From assembly GCA_964398225.1 (NCBI GenBank), contig CAYNLY010000023.1:1-23710 (forward strand): DNA of 23,710 bases, in the 5' to 3' direction. This stretch comes from CAYNLY01 sp964398225 (lineage in GTDB: Bacteria; Pseudomonadota; Zetaproteobacteria; Mariprofundales; Mariprofundaceae). Made by a program: the position numbers and the translations under genes. The notes under the pieces were generated by a model. The model was given only the letters and a program-made list of their open reading frames with translations, was not told the DNA's origin and ran no database searches. Shown here piece after piece: positions 23,605-23,710 of this stretch (its first letter is position 1; each line of letters opens with the position of its first letter).

Positions 23605-23710
23605 ACGGCGGACTGGCCGAGCCCCTGCCGGTGGGCGCCAAGCTTGCGCCGGTATTCCTCCGGATCCTTGATCTGCGTCATCGCACCGTCTCTCGGAAAC
23701 AGCGCATCCC
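23523..23710 (-). CDS. Possible partial minus-strand gene at the right edge
   Basis: A minus-strand frame is open from the right edge of the window to a TGA at 23523. Its part outside htpG reads DALFPRDGAMTQIKDPEEYR, then RKLGAHRQGLGQSA, which has the mixed composition of a real protein rather than high-GC shadow. It could start at ATG 23681 (52 residues) or be the end of a longer gene outside the window. The last 82 bases overlap the end of htpG on the opposite strand, and that part looks like shadow. I do not recognise a family. Confidence 0.25.
   Translation of the reverse strand, partial: DALFPRDGAMTQIKDPEEYRRKLGAHRQGLGQSAVQEASSAFTRRTNPAGSSGSAPSASSA

Overview
The window is a compact, high-GC Gram-negative chromosome segment. 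It looks proteobacterial: there is an outer-membrane porin ending in Phe, Sec signal peptides, E. coli-type Pho boxes, a sigma-32-like promoter before htpG, and the folK / deoxynucleoside kinase / panB / panC / panD order seen in many gammaproteobacteria. I cannot name the genus. Genes abut or overlap by a few bases, often with ATGA, GTGA or TGATG junctions. No stretch over 300 bases lacks a gene. I saw no tRNA, rRNA, CRISPR array, insertion sequence or prophage.

Region 1 (1-1083): a secreted delta-class carbonic anhydrase with its own probable promoter, closed by a strong hairpin-T terminator facing the convergent phoR.

Region 2 (1082-9343): a complete phosphate-starvation module. On the minus strand lies a three-gene unit: a cyclic-nucleotide-binding-domain protein without a DNA-binding domain, phoB and phoR. 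Divergent from it, on the plus strand, run a porin, pstS, pstC, pstA, pstB and phoU. The space between the two units holds two Pho boxes in opposite orientation, one per operon, with the same four-base spacer. Phosphorylated PhoB is therefore expected to drive both operons. The porin would pass phosphate through the outer membrane, PstS would bind it in the periplasm, PstCAB would import it, and PhoU would couple transport state to PhoR. Strong hairpins between porin and pstS and between pstS and pstC may set the relative expression of the genes.

Region 3 (9393-15188): xseA, an M23 peptidase, an unrecognised Cys-rich protein, a stand-alone receiver domain, a SPOR-domain membrane protein and a gamma-glutamyltransferase-like enzyme without signal peptide. 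A promoter-like sequence and a leader hairpin lie before the Cys-rich gene.

Region 4 (15179-19572): a vitamin-precursor run, folK, a deoxynucleoside kinase, panB, panC and panD, interrupted by the Na+/H+ antiporter gene nhaA.

Region 5 (19579-23710): an FAD-dependent dehydrogenase, a deoxyinosine/uracil-type DNA glycosylase, and htpG with its own heat-shock-type promoter. A possible partial minus-strand gene runs off the right edge.

Most of the window is core metabolism. The parts that deserve a second look are the Pho control region with its degenerate cyclic-nucleotide-domain protein, the delta carbonic anhydrase, the hairpins in the pst operon, and the Cys-rich protein next to the orphan receiver.
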